Source: Nymphaea colorata (taxonomy: Eukaryota > Streptophyta > Magnoliopsida > Nymphaeales > Nymphaeaceae). Taken from it: a stretch of 60,000 nucleotides of DNA. Location: contig NC_045148.1 in NCBI RefSeq assembly GCF_008831285.2, positions 4,280,001-4,340,000 of the forward strand, read 5' to 3'. A model generated the notes under the pieces. The model had not been told where the DNA came from. It did no database searches and saw nothing but the letters and a program-made list of their open reading frames with translations. Shown here one piece after another: positions 55,191 through 60,000 of the stretch. The position numbers were made by a program, and so were the translations under genes. Numbering within the stretch: position 1 is the stretch's first letter; each line of letters opens with the position of its first letter.

Positions 55191-57640
55191 GTAGTTGCAA
55201 GGTCAATGGCCAGCTCAAACAAAAACTTTATTCCCCATTCTATAGGATGACACAGAGGAATACCTAGCCGGGGCTAGCCTGTCCCTAAGCATAGCTAGGC
55301 AAGATCCTTGGAGGCAGGAAGGGGGCGCCGACTCGTGGAGCTTCCTTGTCGATCACTTGGCGACCCTCAGCAGCAGTGGCCCCATCAGCTTGTATGAGAG
55401 CAATGCTTAGTAGACAGGATCAGAGGACAGACCAACCAGCAGTGCGAGTGGTAGTTCAGATCAGTAGTTGGACGTAGCCAACCAGCGGCTACACTAGTTC
55501 AGCCAATTTAGGACTTGTTCGTTGTACCAGCTTCATATCAAATCATTCCCCTACCGGTGGTAGAGGATCTCTAGACGGAAGAGAGTAGTGCCGACCTTAA
55601 CAAAGAAGTAGAACTGAGACTGTCGCATCCCTCACAGCCATTCGGTGGCTGAGCCTGAAGTGCGTTGCCAAGGTGCTAGGAGAGCGTGGCAAAGCAGGTA
55701 CCGTCTTGGGCCCAGATGAGGGCGAGGTTAAATGCTGAGGCGCCAGGAAACAAACATCTTGCTTCCATGCTGCCGAGGAACCAGGAAACAAAGATCGTTC
55801 AACTTCTCCTTTTTGTTCTTTCAATTCCTATGGTGGTTGAAGTGGTTAATATGAAGCTTCTCCTTTTTGCAGACTTTTAACATTCCTCTTTCACTTTTGC
55901 CGAAAAGATCTTGCTTCCATGCTCCCTTGTATGATTCATTTTTCACCTTAATTGCATTTTGAATGCAAGAATTAACACACAATTTAGTGCTTGTTAATAT
56001 AATGTTAACAGGAAAGGCTGGTAAAGGCACTCTTGCGAATTAGTAAACACAGAAGAGTAACATTAAATAAGCAAGAACAGAATATGGTAATTTTCTTCTG
56101 TAAATTGTTTACGTGACAGCCTGTTTATTGTGTTAACTTTGTAGTTTAGACATACTGTTCCACTTGAATTTCTTTTCAAGGTTGCCCGCCAAGTAAGGTC
56201 ATGTATTCCATTCTATGTCAAAGGTCATCATGAATGGAAACAAGATATAAGCTGGATGGATAGGACTATACAACGGAAAGCTAGGAGATAGCGACAGTTT
56301 TGGCTGTTGTCACTAAACATAATTATTGGTGCCTTAATATTTTGTATTGTAGTTGTGCTCCAATATGAAAATTGTCTAATACCTAAGAACGTAAGGTTTT
56401 CTAAGTTCTAGCAGTTGCGATCTAGTGATGGAAATGATTTATGGCATGACAATTATAGCAATGGCATTAACCATCAAGAGGACAATGAGGGAAACTTATA
56501 TTTTTTCCTTATGAAACCTTTGAATAAAATGACGCGACAGCAATGCCACCTCCAGACATCTACTCTGAAAATCCATAATATGAAGACAACGATAGCAATG
56601 GCATATAACCATCAAGAGGACAATGAGGGAAACTTATATTTTTTCCTTATGAAACCTTTGAATAAAATGACAGCGACAACAATGCCACCTCCAGACATCT
56701 ACTCTGAAAATCTATAATATGAAGACAACGAGGTGCCAATGAAGGTTGATTACGCAGATGTTGCCAACACCTCTAGAAATAGATGAAGGAGATCATCACA
56801 AGGGCCTGGGAGCAGAATTTTTGTAGAAATGTATAACTAAGACATAATATTTGAACAAATAACAAAATACTGCGCAACTTTTAAAAGTTGAGCAGTGGGT
56901 GTTCAAATTTTCAGAGAAATTTACAAGGAACCACCTACTGATACAAAAAAATATTTTGATATAAAATGGCCAACTACCTTTTATAGAAATCACTGCTCAT
57001 GAAAGATATTTTTTCTTTTCTTTGTGGAGGTTATTTTCTTATATGTTTTATATCAAAAACTAATGTTTTTATTAGTAAGAGCACCTATTTAATTATCAGC
57101 TTAATTTTAAGGTCCAGTGGTGATTTATTTTCCACTCAAATTTTGGGCACCATTTTTGCAATTTTTTATTTTGTAGGCAAGCAATGTATGTCATAAGCAA
57201 ATTGGGTGTGCATTTTTTTTACAGGTATCCGTGGGATTGGGAGTCATTTCTCGCATTTCGCAAAGCTTGTATTCTTGCATTACTGCCTTGTTATGTAAAC
57301 AGACGCTGTCATGGGATAAAGAACAAACAGTAGATATGCCATTAAATGACAACCAGTTCATAGTTACACGTCTTCTTCAGTTCATACCTACACAGCTATT
57401 GCCGGAGAAGATTTTTCTTTTTATTTTACTTCTCAATCAGTTAATATACAAAAAAAACCACGTTTACAGACACTTCCCCAAGCTCTTTTGACCTTAACAA
57501 ATTCCTGCAAGTAAAAAACTCCAGCACTAAATCGTACTTATCAATTGCTTCTGCACAATTGTTCTAACTTCATTTTTTTTCTTTCAAACATGCATCTCTC
57601 TATTTCACGATGCACATGAAATCCCACTTATATATGTAAT
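55191..57640. other. Intergenic stretch with exon-like segments, no gene assigned
   Basis: The first 200 bp continue the repeat interrupted by copia-3. Positions 56181-56408 read as a basic region followed by a hydrophobic segment with one stop between. Positions 57231-57335 read as a short coding-like stretch after a good 3' splice signal (TTTTTTTTACAG). Neither matches a family I recognise. The rest is AT-rich without signature. Confidence 0.4.
56455..56731 (+). repeat. 137-bp tandem duplication
   Basis: Two adjacent copies start at 56455 and 56592 with only a few differences, including small indels. Each contains the words AATGAGGGAAACTTATA and CCACCTCCAGACATCTAC. Identity this high suggests recent duplication. 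Confidence 0.85.
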
Positions 57641-57646
57641 TTGGTA

Positions 57647-58281
57647 TCAAGCGCTTGGTTTGGAGTTGTGAACATATTTTCCAGGGATCGATGCGTGCTT
57701 CCCTTGAACTTCTTGGTGTGGAAACGCGGACGTAGTTTCCATTGAAGAGTGCCTGTCGCTCCAGAAGGACAGAGAATTTGATTGATTTGTATCGTGAGAT
57801 GCACATGATGACGCTACGTGCAGCAAGATCTCCTCCACTAAACTGGATTCCTCCCCATAGTTCCTTGTCCACTTCCTCCAATCTAACGTGTCCATTGGGG
57901 GAAAATCCGATAATTCCAAGGGTGGATAACAAAGTTCTGTCTTTGACGCAATACCTTCCATCTCCATATCCTTAGGATCATCAAACATCTAAATCATGCA
58001 AAGAGTTAGCGATGCATTTAACAGATATACGTGAATCGTGTGGTAGGAAACACAAAGTAAGTCAGCCAATTTTCAATTTACCATGTGTCGTTTGATCCAT
58101 ATTAATTGAAATCAACTGTTCATGTAACGCCCGAATGAAGCCACTGAACTAAAACATGGTTGTAATAAGAAAGTAGAAGTAAACACATTGGCATACGCCG
58201 ATTAAGTTAGTGGCAACTTCAAGTGTGTAGCTTTGGTAGTTTGGTTTTGTCTCTTTCCTAAGATGCCTAGGGTATTCAATT

Positions 58282-58340
<59 letters not shown>

Positions 58341-60000
58341 CAGACTTGCCAATTTCAACTCTATGAAGTGTGGATTTGGATAAAAAAATACTCTAGCCTC
58401 TCATAGCACACTGCTAGATGTATTGCAGGTGTGTTTAAATGCATCAGGTCAGCTGTGATTAGATGGATCTCAAGATGGTCGGAGGATTTCAACTCCTCTA
58501 TATATATAGGAATTAAAATTAGCTGGTTGCCAATTTTTTTCTCATGACAAATTATTTGAAACCATGGCTAAAATCATCATGCAATGGAAATACCAGCAAG
58601 AGTTTACGGTATAAAAATGATATATGGTGCCACAGTTCTCAAACATTTTATCATCCGACAACATCTAGCAGCCGGCATATTTTTTTTTTTCTTACGTGTA
58701 TATATATATATATATATACACACACACGCTGTGTTGATGCCAAGCTCAAGAATCTATAATGTCAACCAATATTGACTAATGAAGGCCGGTGTTCTATTAT
58801 AAAATTTAGAGCACTGTTGACATGCTTTGACATTATTTGGCTAAAATAAACGTATGTCCCAATTTCACTGGGTACTCAAACTAATGCAAAAACCAATTAA
58901 GTGCAGTATCTTGTAATACTAGTGAATTTTTTGAGTCCCAAGATTCAAATTTTAGTGCATGCAATTCAAATTGAGATCACCTAACAAGGGTAAGTAGTTC
59001 CATTACCTCTTGCTGATACAGGTGTGAGTGTCTTATATCAGTAGAACAAATGGTCCCCTCATCCACTACATTAGAAGGCCCTTCGTTGTGTTCTTCAAAG
59101 ACGTCTTTCATGTTTTCTGATGAGGAGGCATCAGACTGGAGCTTCAATACTACAGGCTTATTGGTAGGGCTTCCCATTAGTTCCGGTGAACAATCAGTAG
59201 TGTTACTGTCTATACCGACAGAATTTCGTAGCAGATAGTCCTCACTTATCCAGTATGGTTGTTCATCAAAAGGTTCATCATGTTGGTCTCCTGGTTTAGG
59301 ACTCAGCCCGCTCTTCTTAAATACTCTGCATAGTGCGTAGGACTCCTGCATGCACATCAATGAACAAGACCCATCTATTAATTAGAAACCTAATGAACTT
59401 TTCCGCTGAGTAAAAGCATTAATCCCACCATCTTAATGAAAGCCAAAGCTTCATCCCCCACTCTTCCCCTTGCTGCAAGAGTCCAGAGCGGTATCGATAC
59501 CAGGCGTGGATATCTCCACATGCTTCAACTTGCATGTAGAAACCCACTATCCTTGTATGATATCGGAGCATAGTCCCCCATGGATCAAACTGCATAACAC
59601 AACCCATCCCGCCCATTTGATCTATACCCGTCGGGACGGAACCTAATGACCTTGAAAATGAAAGACATAAATACGAATTGAAAGGTAAAATTATGAGTTG
59701 CTTTAGTATATCTACTGAAAGACCATCAAAGGGAACTTGGAGTAACCACATGATGTCAATTAATTTACTGATCACCTGTAAGGAGGAGCTCATATGGCAT
59801 TGGTGATCGACGAGGCGGTACTCGTGCATTACCCAATCTGTGCGAATGCCATGGGGCGCACGGCCTCTGTAATAGACCAATGTCTTCTTCATGCCAACCG
59901 AGGTTGAACATGTATGGGGAAGGGACTGAGAAGCAACCTTACGATCCTTGCCTGTGGCCTTCCAGTATCCTGCCTTTGTAGCACGGTTCGTTCTCGACCC
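57647..60000 (-). CDS. NAC-domain transcription factor, 3' part (5' end outside window)
   Basis: Three minus-strand exons: 60000-59776 (75 codons), 59345-59007 (113 codons) and 57988-57647 (113 codons plus TGA). All introns are phase 0 with GT...AG borders. The first visible exon opens inside the NAC domain with [19 protein letters not shown], then [20 protein letters not shown] and VMHEYRL; subdomain [12 protein letters not shown], starts the next exon. The C-terminal 215 residues are acidic and serine-rich, as in NAC activation regions, without a terminal membrane segment. NAC proteins bind CGT-core promoter sites as dimers in the nucleus. The N-terminal subdomains lie beyond position 60000. 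The [11 protein letters not shown] form recalls the NAC45/NAC86-type group, but I do not assign a subgroup firmly. Confidence 0.85.
58282..58331. repeat. (CT)n-(TA)n microsatellite in NAC intron
   Basis: A CT run changes directly into a TA run and then a CA run, inside the roughly 1-kb last intron of the NAC gene. Confidence 0.9.
58698..58727. repeat. (TA)n-(CA)n microsatellite in NAC intron
   Basis: A second compound dinucleotide run in the same intron, about 370 bp from the first. Confidence 0.9.

Noticed and set aside
1-60000. tRNA, rRNA or organellar gene insertions
   Set aside because: I saw no cloverleaf with a T-loop GTTCRA pattern and no rRNA or plastid gene motifs; the methionine-tRNA matches are retroelement primer sites only.

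Overview
This window is nuclear DNA of a flowering plant. The evidence is the transposon families present (Ty1/copia, Ty3/gypsy, PIF/Harbinger, hAT-like MITEs), one NAC transcription-factor gene with plant-type introns, and fragments of two plant host genes (VPS15 and a WIYLD-domain gene). I cannot name the species. About 55 of the 60 kb is mobile or duplicated DNA. The only ordinary gene I can support is the NAC gene on the minus strand at 57647-60000, which runs off the right edge.

Left half (1-27.5 kb). The layout is a mosaic of a few blocks copied several times in both orientations. A copia LTR family (called R1 here) occurs at 1-1265, 8274-9311 (an inverted pair), about 15175-17662 and about 38320-40245. 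A large imperfect inverted repeat (arms 3057-6745 and 10145-12950) brackets 6.7-10.1 kb. Block 5229-8253 recurs in direct orientation at 17668-26272, where its second copy is split by a decayed Ty3/gypsy chromovirus (20016-25517). The uninterrupted copy at 7490 shows the empty site. A two-exon fragment of a WIYLD-domain gene occurs at 9551-9811 (+) and again inverted at 26929-27202 (-). Smaller insertions include three copies of a Tourist-like MITE, a GC-rich hAT-like MITE with a 31-bp minisatellite (14319-15121) and a solo gypsy LTR (16034-16722).

Middle (27.5-38 kb). A second inverted repeat has arms of about 1.65 kb and a loop of only about 58 bp. Its left arm was split by two abutting PIF/Harbinger elements. 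One is a 5.4-kb degraded autonomous-type element carrying a Myb/SANT-like gene and a DDE transposase. The other is a 1.6-kb non-autonomous derivative carrying pieces of the VPS15 gene (regulatory subunit of the class III PI3-kinase complex). All three junctions carry the trinucleotide TAA, and the paralogous arm at 3528 preserves the unoccupied sequence.

Right half (38-55 kb). Minus-strand remnants of two copia families are followed by the 3' end of a gypsy element that looks like the Tat lineage (tandem repeats, polypurine tract, LTR start). Next is a complete Ty1/copia element (47370-55190) with near-identical LTRs and a perfect 5-bp target duplication, yet with several nonsense codons and an unusually long leader. 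At 55.2-57.6 kb there is no gene I recognise, although two exon-like segments and a 137-bp tandem duplication are visible. The NAC gene closes the window.

Read together, the blocks give a relative chronology: segmental and inverted duplication came first, then insertion of the gypsy, hAT-like, solo-LTR and Harbinger elements into single copies, with the 47-55 kb copia element probably the most recent arrival. All homology statements are by eye; no alignment or database search was run.
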